Source: Janthinobacterium sp.
GTDB lineage: Bacteria > Pseudomonadota > Gammaproteobacteria > Burkholderiales > Burkholderiaceae_D
Length of the DNA: 32,828 nt
Assembly (NCBI RefSeq): GCF_009923995.1
Contig: NZ_RFSK01000064.1
Coordinates: 1-32,828, forward strand
Direction: 5' to 3'
The notes beneath the pieces were generated by a model. That model searched no databases. It saw only the letters and a list, made by a program, of their open reading frames with translations, and was not told where the DNA came from. Positions 8,162 to 16,729 of the stretch are shown piece after piece (position 1 is the first letter of the stretch; each line of letters opens with the position of its first letter). The position numbers and the translations under genes were made by a program.

Positions 8162-8370
8162 AGGACTGCCATTCGGTAAGTGGGCGCGCGCGGGCGATAT
8201 AGGCGGAATGGTACTCCAGCGGTGGCCGCGCCGCACGCATTGCATGCCCCGAGATGGCGGCATTTGGCGATATATCAATGCCATTGCCTGTTTTTCGTGC
8301 AGCTGCCGCCGTGCAAATGGCGGGCGCGACACTGTTACAATGGGCTGCTGTTCCCTCCGGAAATACCCTG

Positions 8371-10431
8371 ATGTCCAAAGCACCACAATTCGGTCTGAAT
8401 GCCCCCCAAAGCGAAGCGGTGACCTACCTCGACGGCCCTTGCCTCGTGCTGGCGGGCGCCGGTTCGGGCAAGACGCGCGTGATCACGCAAAAGATCGCCC
8501 ACCTGATCGAAGACCGGGGCTACGACCCGCGCACCATCGCCGCCCTGACCTTCACCAACAAGGCTGCGCTGGAGATGCAGGAGCGCATCGCCAAACTGCT
8601 CAAGCAGCCGCGCCAGGCCAAGCAGTTGACGGTGTCGACCTTCCACTCGCTGGGCGTGAAGATTCTGCGCCAGGAAGCCAATGGCGTGGGGCTGAAGGAC
8701 CGCTTTTCCATCATGGATAGCGACGATTGCTTTTCCCTGGTGCAAGACCTGGCCATTACCACCGATAAACAGGTGATCCGTGGCATCCAGAACGCCATGT
8801 CGCTGTGGAAGAATGGCTTGATCGACCCGGACATGGCCCTGGCGCAAGCGAAGGATGAGGATGAGGCGAACGCGGCGCGCATCTACCGCAGCTATGTCGC
8901 CACCCTGTCCGCCTACCAGGCCGTCGATTTCGACGATCTGATCCGCCTGCCCGTGGAATTGTTCCGCAACAACGGTCCCGTGCGCGACAAGTGGCAGCGC
9001 CGTTTGCGCTACCTGCTCGTCGACGAGTACCAGGACACGAACACCTGCCAGTACGAACTGGTCAAATTGATGGTGACGGGCATCGGCAAGAAACCGATGT
9101 TTACGGCCGTGGGCGACGACGACCAGGCGATCTATGCCTGGCGCGGCGCCACCGTGGAAAACCTGAAAACGCTGGAGACGGATTTCCCCGATTTGCGCGT
9201 CATTAAACTGGAGCAGAATTACCGCTCCACCATGCGCGTGCTCAATGCGGCCAATGCCGTCATCGGCAACAATCCGAAGCTGTTTGAAAAATCGTTGTGG
9301 TCGGAGCACGGCCTGGGCGAGCCGATCAAGGTGCTGGGCATGCAGACGGACGAGCAGGAGGCGGAGCAGGTCGCCATCATGATCTCGGCCGACCATTTCG
9401 AGCGCAAGAACAAGTTTTCCGATTACGCGATCCTGTACCGGGGCAACCACCAGGCGCGCATCATCGAGCAATGCTTGCGCAAGGAACGCATCCCGTACAC
9501 GATTTCCGGCGGCCAGAGTTTCTTCGACAAGGCCGAGATCAAGGACATCATCAGCTACCTGCGCCTGCTGGCCAACGAGGACGACGACCCGGCCTTCATC
9601 CGCGCCGTGACGACGCCGCGCCGCGGCGTGGGACAGTCGACCCTGGAAGTGTTGGGCGCGTTCTCGGGCCAGTGGCAATGCTCGCTGTTCCAGGCCGTCT
9701 TCAAAGGCGGCATCGAGGCCAAGCTGACGGACCGCCAGCTGGGGCCGCTGCGCGACTTCTGCAACTTCATCAACGACCTGGAATCGCGCGCCAGCCGCCC
9801 CGGCGCGGCGGGCAGCGGCGACAACGCGGCCGAAGTGCTGGACGACATGATGAAGGAAATCCACTACGAATCGTATCTGTACGATGCCTTCGAGGAACGG
9901 CAGGCGCAAAGCAAGTGGCAGAACGTGCTGGAATTCGTCAACTGGCTGAAGGAACGGGGCCGGGGCGGCAAGGACCGCGACGGCGAAGAAAAGAACGTGC
10001 TGGAATTGACGCAGATGGTGGCCCTGATGACCATGCTGGAAGGCAAGGACGAGGAGCAGGACGCCGTGCGCATGTCCACCCTGCACGCGTCGAAGGGGCT
10101 GGAGTTTCCTCACGTCTTCCTCGTCGGCGTGGAAGAGGGGATTTTGCCGCACAAGGGTGACGCGGACGCGCCCGCCGAGACCATCGCCGCGCGCATCCAG
10201 GAGGAGCGCCGCTTGATGTATGTCGGCATCACGCGGGCCCAGCGCACCTTGCACGTCACGTGGTGCAAGAAGCGCAAGCGGGCGGGCGAGCAAGTCCATT
10301 GCGACCCGTCGCGTTTCATCAAGGAAATGCAACTGGACGTGGGCGACGCCGTGCCCACGGAAGCGGAAGTGATTTCGCCCAAGGAACGCCTGGCGCGCAT
10401 GAAGGCCTTGCTGGCCGCGCCCAAGGCTTGA
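8371..10431 (+). CDS. rep: ATP-dependent DNA helicase Rep
   Basis: A 686-residue superfamily 1 (UvrD/Rep) 3'-5' helicase that helps the replisome pass bound proteins and supports fork restart. Walker A is AGAGSGKTR (28-36). The TFTNKAA motif, Walker B LLVDEYQDTN, the GDDDQAIYAWRGA motif, LEQNYRS, STLHASKGLEF and VGITRAQ motifs follow in order. Similarity to E. coli Rep extends along the whole length, including DYAILYRGNHQ, so Rep is preferred over UvrD or PcrA. I chose the ATG at 8371 (MSKAPQFGLN), which matches the family start and has a weak CGGAA before it; 39 upstream in-frame codons are unlikely to be used. It converges on the toxin-antitoxin pair with a 7-bp gap. Confidence 0.96.
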   Translation: MSKAPQFGLNAPQSEAVTYLDGPCLVLAGAGSGKTRVITQKIAHLIEDRGYDPRTIAALTFTNKAALEMQERIAKLLKQPRQAKQLTVSTFHSLGVKILRQEANGVGLKDRFSIMDSDDCFSLVQDLAITTDKQVIRGIQNAMSLWKNGLIDPDMALAQAKDEDEANAARIYRSYVATLSAYQAVDFDDLIRLPVELFRNNGPVRDKWQRRLRYLLVDEYQDTNTCQYELVKLMVTGIGKKPMFTAVGDDDQAIYAWRGATVENLKTLETDFPDLRVIKLEQNYRSTMRVLNAANAVIGNNPKLFEKSLWSEHGLGEPIKVLGMQTDEQEAEQVAIMISADHFERKNKFSDYAILYRGNHQARIIEQCLRKERIPYTISGGQSFFDKAEIKDIISYLRLLANEDDDPAFIRAVTTPRRGVGQSTLEVLGAFSGQWQCSLFQAVFKGGIEAKLTDRQLGPLRDFCNFINDLESRASRPGAAGSGDNAAEVLDDMMKEIHYESYLYDAFEERQAQSKWQNVLEFVNWLKERGRGGKDRDGEEKNVLELTQMVALMTMLEGKDEEQDAVRMSTLHASKGLEFPHVFLVGVEEGILPHKGDADAPAETIAARIQEERRLMYVGITRAQRTLHVTWCKKRKRAGEQVHCDPSRFIKEMQLDVGDAVPTEAEVISPKERLARMKALLAAPKA

Positions 10432-10438
10432 AGAACGC

Positions 10439-10795
10439 TCAGGCTTCCACGGCGCCGTCCGGCGTGGTCTTCGGCACGATGGCCAGCTGCATGCCCAGCG
10501 CATCGAGCATTTTCAAGATGGTTTCGAAGCGCGGCTTGCTGCCTTCGCGCAAGGCCTTGTATGCGCCTTCGCGCGTGATGTCGGCCCTGGCCGCCACCTT
10601 GCCCATGCCGTAGGCGCGCACCACGTCGTTCATGGCGGACTGGAACAGTTCCGCGTTGCCCGTGGCGACGATTTCGCTCATGTAGGCGGCCACGGCGGCC
10701 TTGCTGGTCAGGTGTTGTGTTGGGTCAAATTTGCTCAATCCCAGCGCGTCGAGGTCGTCGAGGTCGAAGGTGTCATGGTCGGTATGTTGCTTCAT
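10439..10795 (-). CDS. Antitoxin, HTH type (HI1420 / HigA-like)
   Basis: A 118-residue protein with a C-terminal helix-turn-helix reading AYGMGKVAARADITREGAYKA, followed by KPRFETILKMLDALG, the signature of addiction-module antidotes of the HI1420 group. The N-terminal 30 residues are acidic (DHDTFDLDDLDAL) and probably wrap the toxin. It is the second gene of a toxin-first module: its ATG overlaps the toxin stop in an ATGA (10792-10795), so the two are co-translated. Antitoxins of this kind neutralise the toxin and repress the shared promoter by binding DNA. Assignment to the family is good; activity is inferred. Confidence 0.85.
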   Translation of the reverse strand: MKQHTDHDTFDLDDLDALGLSKFDPTQHLTSKAAVAAYMSEIVATGNAELFQSAMNDVVRAYGMGKVAARADITREGAYKALREGSKPRFETILKMLDALGMQLAIVPKTTPDGAVEA

Positions 10796-11175
10796 TTTCT
10801 TCGTGCTCCTGTGGATGCCGCCGCCGCTTTGCGGATGGCTGCCTGTCGGGCTTTCAGCTCCCTGAGGATCGCCTGCGCCTGCTGGATGTCGCGCCGCTGG
10901 CTCGATTTATTGCCACCGAGCAGCAGCAAGATCAGGGTGCCCAGATTGGTTTCGTGAAAATACACGCGCCAGCCAGGCCCCGTCTGCAAAAAACGCAGTT
11001 CGCACACGCCTTCGCCCACTGGCCGCCAGTCGCCCTTTTTACCATGCTGCAAGTGCTTGATGCGCGCGTCGATGGCGGCGGCCGCCACGTCGTGCAGGGA
11101 GTCTTCCCAGCGCCGGTATTCGGCCGTCTTGCGCGTGTCGATCAGCAGTGGCTCGGTCGGTGTTGGTTCAATCAT
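10792..11175 (-). CDS. Toxin, RelE/ParE superfamily (HI1419 / HigB-like)
   Basis: A 127-residue basic protein. Its RelE-like core runs from AEYRRWEDSL through KKGDWRPVGEGVCELRF and GPGWRVYF to LLLGGNKSSQRRDIQQA, the closing motif of the HI1419 (phage-derived Gp49-like/HigB) group. Members are mostly ribosome-dependent mRNA interferases. A 20-residue basic Ala/Arg-rich tail extends beyond the domain. It precedes its antitoxin with a 4-base overlap. No good Shine-Dalgarno precedes the ATG, consistent with weak toxin translation. The next possible starts lie inside the RelE fold, so the ATG at 11175 is retained. Confidence 0.85.
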   Translation of the reverse strand: MIEPTPTEPLLIDTRKTAEYRRWEDSLHDVAAAAIDARIKHLQHGKKGDWRPVGEGVCELRFLQTGPGWRVYFHETNLGTLILLLLGGNKSSQRRDIQQAQAILRELKARQAAIRKAAAASTGARRK

Positions 11176-11330
11176 TGTAATCGTTTGTTCTCATTCGTCA
11201 AGCGGTTTGATCCAGCTATCAGGAGAGAATAGGCAGGAATCGGCGCCGCAGCGGGAAGAATGCCCTTTGTTTGTCCTGGCGCACGCCGCTGCGGCGGTAG
11301 AATGCCCCCTTTCAGTCAGGAATGAGCACC

Positions 11331-11549
11331 ATGGACAATGCAGAACAGATGGAAACACGTTTCGTCGATATCGAAATCAAGCTGGCGCAGCAGGAGGACC
11401 TGGTCGAGTCGCTGAACCAGATGGTGTACCAGCAGGGCAAGCGTATCGACCAGCTGGAAGCGATGCTGCACAAGCTGGGCGAGCACGTGCGCGACGGGGC
11501 GCAGCAGGCAAATGGCGGGCTGGTCAACGAACGTCCGCCGCACTATTGA
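11331..11549 (+). CDS. slyX: SlyX family protein
   Basis: A 72-residue protein, the same length as E. coli SlyX, and ending in the family's PPHY signature (NERPPHY). The middle is a single coiled coil with heptads (IEIKLAQQEDLVESLNQMVYQ and on to LHKLGEHV). The function of SlyX is not established despite its discovery beside slyD. Two ATGs exist: the one at 11322 overlaps the AGGA ribosome-binding site (11318-11321), whereas the ATG at 11331 is spaced 9 bases from it and gives the family length. A -10-like TAGAAT lies at 11298-11303. It is a single gene converging on the DUF6404 gene with an 18-bp gap. Confidence 0.88.
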   Translation: MDNAEQMETRFVDIEIKLAQQEDLVESLNQMVYQQGKRIDQLEAMLHKLGEHVRDGAQQANGGLVNERPPHY

Positions 11550-11567
11550 TACCGGGGCCTTGCCGGC

Positions 11568-11936
11568 TTATTTACCGTCCAGCGCGGTCCATGCCGGCAG
11601 CTGGTGCTTGCGCCGGTCGCGGGCGTAGACGGTGGACATGGCGAGGCCGAACAGGAGGCCGGCCGCGCTGGCCGCCAGGAAGGCGGTCATGGGAGACGGT
11701 GGCCTGGCGGCCGCCTGCAGCGGCCACACGACGAGCCACATGGCCAAGCCCCAGAACGTGCCAAAGAAGAGTCCCATGCCGAGCGTGGTGCGCAGGAAGG
11801 ACTGGAAATGCGGCGGCGCCACCTGCACACCGGCCTTCCATAGCAGCCGCAGCAGCGGTGGCGCATAGTGGCTGGGGGCCATGCCCGTGCTGCTCAACAG
11901 CTCCAGGGCGCGTGTCTTGCGATGTTCAAAGTGCAT
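11568..11936 (-). CDS. Small membrane protein, DUF6404-like
   Basis: A 122-residue protein with a soluble N-terminus MHFEHRKTRALELLSSTGM and the segment SHYAPPLLRLLWKAGVQVAPPHF. Two membrane helices follow (about 50-75, LGMGLFFGTFWGLAMWLVVW, and about 85-105, TAFLAASAAGLLFGLAMST) and then a basic tail. This arrangement matches what I know of DUF6404 proteins; the function is unknown. GGAG with 5-base spacing supports the ATG at 11936 over a longer upstream frame. It is monocistronic. Confidence 0.68.
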   Translation of the reverse strand: MHFEHRKTRALELLSSTGMAPSHYAPPLLRLLWKAGVQVAPPHFQSFLRTTLGMGLFFGTFWGLAMWLVVWPLQAAARPPSPMTAFLAASAAGLLFGLAMSTVYARDRRKHQLPAWTALDGK

Positions 11937-12106
11937 GGATTCTCCGTCTACTGTTGCCGAATGGATACTATATGCCATACGGCTCATGTGAGCATTGATA
12001 TTTTTCACGGGAAGGGCAGGGGCGCTGCCGTAGCGGCGTGCATGTGCGGATATCAGGCAGGACAACCTTTCATGTAGGGGCGTATCGCTACCATCGGTAG
12101 TTGCGG

Positions 12107-12135
12107 GTGACGCAAGTGTTTCTGGCTGTTATTAT
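12107..12135 (+). promoter_or_regulatory. Promoter of the first M3 peptidase gene
   Basis: GTGACG (12107-12112), a 17-base spacer and TATTAT (12130-12135) form a sigma-70-type promoter. The same arrangement, with equal spacing to the start codon region, recurs before the second peptidase gene at 14486-14514. That duplication supports its being functional. Confidence 0.6.
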
Positions 12136-12146
12136 TTCAGGCTGGC

Positions 12147-12163
12147 CCGCGACACAATCGCGG
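12147..12163 (+). other. 5' UTR stem-loop of the first M3 peptidase gene
   Basis: CCGCGA-N5-TCGCGG, a 6-bp perfect stem expected about 5 bases into the transcript. The same stem with a different loop is at 14526-14542. Its position suggests a 5'-end mRNA stabiliser. Confidence 0.5.
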
Positions 12164-12189
12164 CACTCTTGCGTTTCTTGAAAGAAGAC

Positions 12190-14346
12190 ATGACCCGTCC
12201 AACTCTGCTCGTCATCGCCGCCAGCCTGATGCTGGCACCAGCCGCCTTTGCCGCCACCGCCGCCCCGACCGCTACCGCGGCCGTCCAGGCCACCGCACTG
12301 CCTGCCTCGAATCCGTTTGCGCAGGCCAGCAGCCTGCCGTTCAACTATCCTCCGTTCGACAAGGTGCAGGACGCCGACTATGCGCCGGCCTTTACGGCAG
12401 GCATGGCCGCCCACCTGGCGGAAATCAACGCGATTGCGAATAACAAGAAGCCGGCCACGTTCGACAACACCATCGTCGCCATGGAACGCTCGGGCGAGCT
12501 GCTGGGCCGCGTGCGCACCGTGTTTTCGGTGATGTCCGGCTCCAACACGAATGAGACGATCCAGGGCCTGGAACGCGAGCTGGCGCCGAAGATGGCCGCC
12601 CACAGCGACGCGATCATGCTCAATGACAAGTTGTTCCAACGCATCAATACGCTGTACGCCAAGCGCGACAAGCTGGGCCTCGATGCGGAATCGAAACGCC
12701 TGCTGGAACGCTACCACACGGACTTCGTGCGCGCCGGCGCCAAGCTGTCGGCCGCCGACAAGGAAAAGCTGCGCGCCTACAACGGCCAACTGGCTGCCCT
12801 GTCGACCAAGTTCGCGCAGAATGTGCTGAAGGAATTGAACGCCTCGGCCGTCGTCGTCGACACGCGCGAAGAACTGGACGGCCTGTCGCCGGCCGCCATC
12901 GAAGTGGCCGCCGGCCTGGCCAAGAAGCGCGGCCTGGACGGCAAGTACGTGATCGCCCTCGTCAACACGACGGGCCAGGCGCCGCTGTCGCAGCTGACCA
13001 ACCGCGCCTTGCGCGAACGCATCATGGCCGCTTCGCAGGCGCGCGGCAGCCGTGGCGGCGAGTTCGACAACACCCAGGAAGTGCTGGACCTGGCGAAACT
13101 GCGCGCCGAACGGGCCGCACTGATGGGCTACCCGAACTACGCCGCGTATTCGCTGGAAGACCAGACGGCGAAGAACACCACCGCCGTGAACGCGCTGCTG
13201 GGCGAGCTGGCCAAGCCGGCCGTCGTCAATGCGCGCCGTGAAGCGGACGATATCCAGAAGGTCATCGATGCGGGCAAAGGCGGCTTCAAGGTGGGCGCCG
13301 CCGACTGGGCCTTCTACAGCGACAAGGTACGCGCCGAACGCTACAGCTTTGACGAAAATCAACTCAAGCCGTACTTTGAAATGCACAGCGTGCTGACCAA
13401 GGGCGTGTTCTTTGCCGCCGGCAAGCTGTATGGCCTGACCTTCAAGCAGCGTACCGACTTGCCGGTCTACAACGCCGACATGCTGGTGTACGACGTCTTC
13501 AACGAAGACGGCACGCAGCTGGCCATCTTCACCCTGGACCCCTACGCGCGCAGCAACAAGCGCGGCGGCGCCTGGGCGAATGCCTACGTGGGCCAGTCGG
13601 GCTTGCTGAACCGCAAGCCCGTCATCGCGAATAACCTGAACATTCCGAAACCGGAAGCGGGCCAGCCGACCCTGATGACGTTTGACGAAGTCAACACCAT
13701 GTTCCACGAATTCGGCCATGCGCTGCACGGCATGTTCTCGAACGTGAAATACCCGCGCTTCGCCGGCACCAGCGTGCCGCGCGACTTCGTCGAATACCCG
13801 TCGCAAGTCAATGAAATGTGGGCCCTGTGGCCGGAAGTGCTGCAAAACTACGCCAAGCACTACCAGACGGGCGCGGCCATCCCGGCCGAGCTGCTGGCGA
13901 AAGTGACGGCGGCCGACAATTTCAACCAGGGTTACAAGACGACGGAATACCTGGCTTCGGCCCTGCTGGACCAGCGCTGGCACCAGCTGACGCCGGCACA
14001 GATCCCGACCGACGTGGTTGCCTTCGAGAAAGCCGCGCTGGCGGACGCGGGCGTCGATTTCGCCCCGGCGCCGCCGCGCTACCGCACCACGTATTTCTCG
14101 CACGCGTTCGCGGGCGGCTACTCGGCCGGCTACTACGCCTACCTGTGGTCGGAAAAGCTGGATGCCGACACGGTCGAGTGGTTCAAGGAAAACGGCGGCC
14201 TGACGCGCAAGAACGGCGACTGGTTCCGCGCCAAGCTGCTGTCGCGCGGCGGCAGCGCCGATGCGCTGGACATTTACCGCAACTTCCGCGGCCGCGACGC
14301 GAAGATCGAGCCGCTGCTGGAACGCCGTGGCTTGAACGGCAAGTAA
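12190..14346 (+). CDS. dcp: Exported M3-family peptidyl-dipeptidase (Dcp type), copy 1
   Basis: A 718-residue zinc metallopeptidase of family M3 that removes C-terminal dipeptides from short peptides. The active site is intact: HEFGH at 506-510 with the third zinc ligand E535 in DFVEYPSQVNEMW, the same 29-residue spacing as in E. coli Dcp. The substrate-channel motif YFSHAFAGGYSAGYYAYLWSE also fits Dcp. The N-terminus MTRPTLLVIAASLMLAPAAFA is a Sec signal peptide, probably cut after AFA, so the enzyme acts in the periplasm or outside, unlike classic cytoplasmic Dcp/OpdA. The ATG at 12190, behind AAGAAG, starts the signal peptide. A strong terminator follows, and a second copy lies 224 bp downstream. 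I use dcp as a family name; orthology is not proven. Confidence 0.9.
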   Translation: MTRPTLLVIAASLMLAPAAFAATAAPTATAAVQATALPASNPFAQASSLPFNYPPFDKVQDADYAPAFTAGMAAHLAEINAIANNKKPATFDNTIVAMERSGELLGRVRTVFSVMSGSNTNETIQGLERELAPKMAAHSDAIMLNDKLFQRINTLYAKRDKLGLDAESKRLLERYHTDFVRAGAKLSAADKEKLRAYNGQLAALSTKFAQNVLKELNASAVVVDTREELDGLSPAAIEVAAGLAKKRGLDGKYVIALVNTTGQAPLSQLTNRALRERIMAASQARGSRGGEFDNTQEVLDLAKLRAERAALMGYPNYAAYSLEDQTAKNTTAVNALLGELAKPAVVNARREADDIQKVIDAGKGGFKVGAADWAFYSDKVRAERYSFDENQLKPYFEMHSVLTKGVFFAAGKLYGLTFKQRTDLPVYNADMLVYDVFNEDGTQLAIFTLDPYARSNKRGGAWANAYVGQSGLLNRKPVIANNLNIPKPEAGQPTLMTFDEVNTMFHEFGHALHGMFSNVKYPRFAGTSVPRDFVEYPSQVNEMWALWPEVLQNYAKHYQTGAAIPAELLAKVTAADNFNQGYKTTEYLASALLDQRWHQLTPAQIPTDVVAFEKAALADAGVDFAPAPPRYRTTYFSHAFAGGYSAGYYAYLWSEKLDADTVEWFKENGGLTRKNGDWFRAKLLSRGGSADALDIYRNFRGRDAKIEPLLERRGLNGK

Positions 14347-14381
14347 TCCCCCGTCACCGGCTTGGCCGGTGCTGAATATCG

Positions 14382-14415
14382 ATGGCCGCCCCGCAACGGG
14401 CGGCCATTTTTATTT
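14382..14415 (+). terminator. Rho-independent terminator after M3 peptidase copy 1
   Basis: A perfect 10-bp stem ATGGCCGCCC / GGGCGGCCAT (14382-14391 and 14398-14407) with a CGCAAC loop, followed by TTTTATTT. It separates transcription of the two tandem peptidase genes. Confidence 0.92.
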
Positions 14416-14485
14416 GGCGATTTTCCGCATAAACCGTGGTAAACCGCGCATTTGGCGGGATGCACCACAGGATTGCCCATGTTGG

Positions 14486-14514
14486 ATGACGCCTGTGTGA
14501 CAGGCTGCTATGAT
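14486..14514 (+). promoter_or_regulatory. Promoter of the second M3 peptidase gene, with operator-like palindrome
   Basis: ATGACG (14486-14491), a 17-base spacer and TATGAT (14509-14514), matching the layout before copy 1. The spacer contains a perfect palindrome GCCTGT-GTG-ACAGGC (14491-14505) that the first copy lacks. A protein bound there would block RNA polymerase. Confidence 0.58.
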
Positions 14515-14525
14515 CTGCAACTGGC

Positions 14526-14542
14526 CCGCGACGCGATCGCGG
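14526..14542 (+). other. 5' UTR stem-loop of the second M3 peptidase gene
   Basis: CCGCGA-N5-TCGCGG, the same stem as at 12147-12163. The loop changed (CACAA to CGCGA) while the stem was kept. Confidence 0.5.
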
Positions 14543-14570
14543 CTCTTCCCCGCGCTTTCTGAAAGATGTC

Positions 14571-16715
14571 ATGATCCGTCCACAACTGCTCGTCATCGCC
14601 GCCAGCATCATGCTGGCCCACGCCGCCCCTTCCGCCCTGGCCGCCGCCGCCGCACCGGCCGCTACCGTCAGTGCGCAGAATCCCCTGCTGAAAGCCAGCC
14701 CGCTGCCATTCCAGATGCCGCAATTCGGCCTGATCAAGGATGAGCACTACGCGCCGGCGTTTGCCGAAGGCATGAAACGCCAGCTGGCTGAAGTGAACGC
14801 GATCGCCAACAACCGCCAGGCGCCCACGTTCGAGAACACCATCGTGGCCCTCGAGCGCACGGGGCAGCTGCTGCACCGCGTGCAGAGCATCTTCAGCAAC
14901 ATGACCTCGACCAACACGAACAGCGTGCTGGAAGCGGTGGAAGTGGACGTGTCGCCAAAACTGGCCGCGCACGGCGACGCCATCACCCTGAACCCGAAAT
15001 TGTTCACCCGCATCGACACCCTGTACGCCAAGCGCGACAAGCTGGGCCTCGACGCCGAATCCCTGCGCCTGCTGGAACGCTACCACACGGACTTCGTGCG
15101 CGCCGGCGCCAAGCTGTCCGATGCGGACAAGGAAAAACTCAAGAGCTACAACGCCGAGCAGGCGGGCCTGGAAACAGCCTTCGCACAGAACGTGCTGAAG
15201 GAAACGAACGCCAAGAGCATCGTCGTCGACACGCGCGCCGAACTGGCTGGCATGACGGACAGCGATATCGATACGGCCGCCGCGGCCGCCAAGGAACGGG
15301 GCTTGACGGGCAAGTTCGTCATCGCCCTCGTCAACACCAGCGGCCAGCCGCCGCTGGCCGTGCTGACCAACCGCGCCACGCGCCAGCGCCTGATGGATGC
15401 CTCCCTGAACCGGGGCAGCCAGGGCGGCGAGTTCGACAACCGCGCCATCGTGCTGAAGCTGGCCAAGCTGCGCGCCGAACGGGCCACCCTGCTCGGCTAC
15501 GCCAACTATGCCGCGTATTCGCTGGAAGACCAGACGGCCAAGACGACGACGGCCGTCAACACCCTGCTGTCGGAACTGGCCAAGCCGGCCGTCGCCAATG
15601 CGCGCCGCGAAGCGGCCGACCTGCAGCAAGTGGTCGACGCGGAAAAAGGCGGTTTCCAGGTGGCGGCAGCCGACTGGGCCATCTACACGGACAAATTGCG
15701 CAAGCAGCGCTTCAATTTCGATGAAAACGAGTTGAAACCGTACCTGGAATTGAACAGCGTGCTGAACAACGGCGTCTTCTTTGCCGCCAACAAGTTGTAT
15801 GGCATCAGCTTCAAGGAACGCAAGGACTTGCCGGTGTACAACCCGGACGTGCGTGTCTACGACGTGATCGACGCCAACGGCAAGCCGCTGGCCCTGTTCA
15901 TCGCCGACTTCTATGCGCGTGGCAACAAGCATGGCGGCGCGTGGATGAATGAATACGTGTCGCAATCGGCGCTGCTGGGCACGCATCCGGTGGTGGCCAA
16001 CCAGTTGAACATTCCGAAGCCGCCGGCCGGCCAGCCGACCCTGCTGACCTTCGACGAAGTGACGACCATGTTCCACGAATTCGGCCATGCACTGCACGGC
16101 ATGTTCTCGAACGTGAAATACCCGCGCTTCGCCGGCACCAGCGTGCCGAGCGACTTCGTCGAATATCCGTCGCAAGTCAATGAAATGTGGGCCATCTGGC
16201 CGGAAGTGCTGCAAAACTACGCCAAGCACTACCAGAGCGGCGCGGCCATGCCGCAGGAACTGCTCGACAAGGTGACGGCGGCGAAGAAATTCAACCAGGG
16301 TTTCATGACGACGGAATACCTGTCGGCCGCCCTGCTGGACCAGCGCTGGCACCAGCTGGCGCCAAGCCAGATCCCGACGGACGTGCTGGCCTTTGAAGCG
16401 GCATCCTTGAAGGACGCGGGCGTCGATTACGCGCCCGTGCCGCCGCGCTACCGCACGACGTACTTCTCGCACAGCTTCTCGGGCGGCTACTCGGCGGCCT
16501 ATTACGCTTACCTGTGGTCGGAAAAGCTGGACGCGGAATCGGTCAACTGGTTCAAGGAAAACGGCGGCCTGACGCGCAAGAATGGCGACTGGTTCCGCAG
16601 CAAGTTGCTGTCGCGCGGCGGCAGCGTCGATGCGCTGCAGCTGTTCCGTGATTTCCGCGGCCGCGATGCCACCGTGGAACCGCTGCTGGAACGCCGTGGC
16701 TTGAACGCCAAGTAA
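14571..16715 (+). CDS. dcp: Exported M3-family peptidyl-dipeptidase (Dcp type), copy 2
   Basis: A 714-residue paralogue of the preceding gene, alignable end to end with a 4-residue difference near the signal peptide. The zinc site is intact: HEFGH about 502-506 and the glutamate of DFVEYPSQVNEMW about 531. MIRPQLLVIAASIMLAHAAPSALA is a Sec signal peptide, so this enzyme is also exported. The catalytic block is nearly identical to copy 1 at DNA level, whereas residues 30-160 and 215-245 differ freely, so substrate preference may have diverged. It has its own promoter and leader stem-loop. GAAAG precedes the ATG. Both copies appear functional; neither has a frameshift or lost ligand. Confidence 0.9.
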   Translation: MIRPQLLVIAASIMLAHAAPSALAAAAAPAATVSAQNPLLKASPLPFQMPQFGLIKDEHYAPAFAEGMKRQLAEVNAIANNRQAPTFENTIVALERTGQLLHRVQSIFSNMTSTNTNSVLEAVEVDVSPKLAAHGDAITLNPKLFTRIDTLYAKRDKLGLDAESLRLLERYHTDFVRAGAKLSDADKEKLKSYNAEQAGLETAFAQNVLKETNAKSIVVDTRAELAGMTDSDIDTAAAAAKERGLTGKFVIALVNTSGQPPLAVLTNRATRQRLMDASLNRGSQGGEFDNRAIVLKLAKLRAERATLLGYANYAAYSLEDQTAKTTTAVNTLLSELAKPAVANARREAADLQQVVDAEKGGFQVAAADWAIYTDKLRKQRFNFDENELKPYLELNSVLNNGVFFAANKLYGISFKERKDLPVYNPDVRVYDVIDANGKPLALFIADFYARGNKHGGAWMNEYVSQSALLGTHPVVANQLNIPKPPAGQPTLLTFDEVTTMFHEFGHALHGMFSNVKYPRFAGTSVPSDFVEYPSQVNEMWAIWPEVLQNYAKHYQSGAAMPQELLDKVTAAKKFNQGFMTTEYLSAALLDQRWHQLAPSQIPTDVLAFEAASLKDAGVDYAPVPPRYRTTYFSHSFSGGYSAAYYAYLWSEKLDAESVNWFKENGGLTRKNGDWFRSKLLSRGGSVDALQLFRDFRGRDATVEPLLERRGLNAK

Positions 16716-16729
16716 GGCGTCCCCATCTG

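Noticed and set aside
11174..11201. TTGACG-16-TACAAT on the minus strand as the toxin-antitoxin promoter
   Set aside because: The -10 overlaps the toxin ATG, so transcription would start inside the gene. No usable downstream start exists before the RelE fold.
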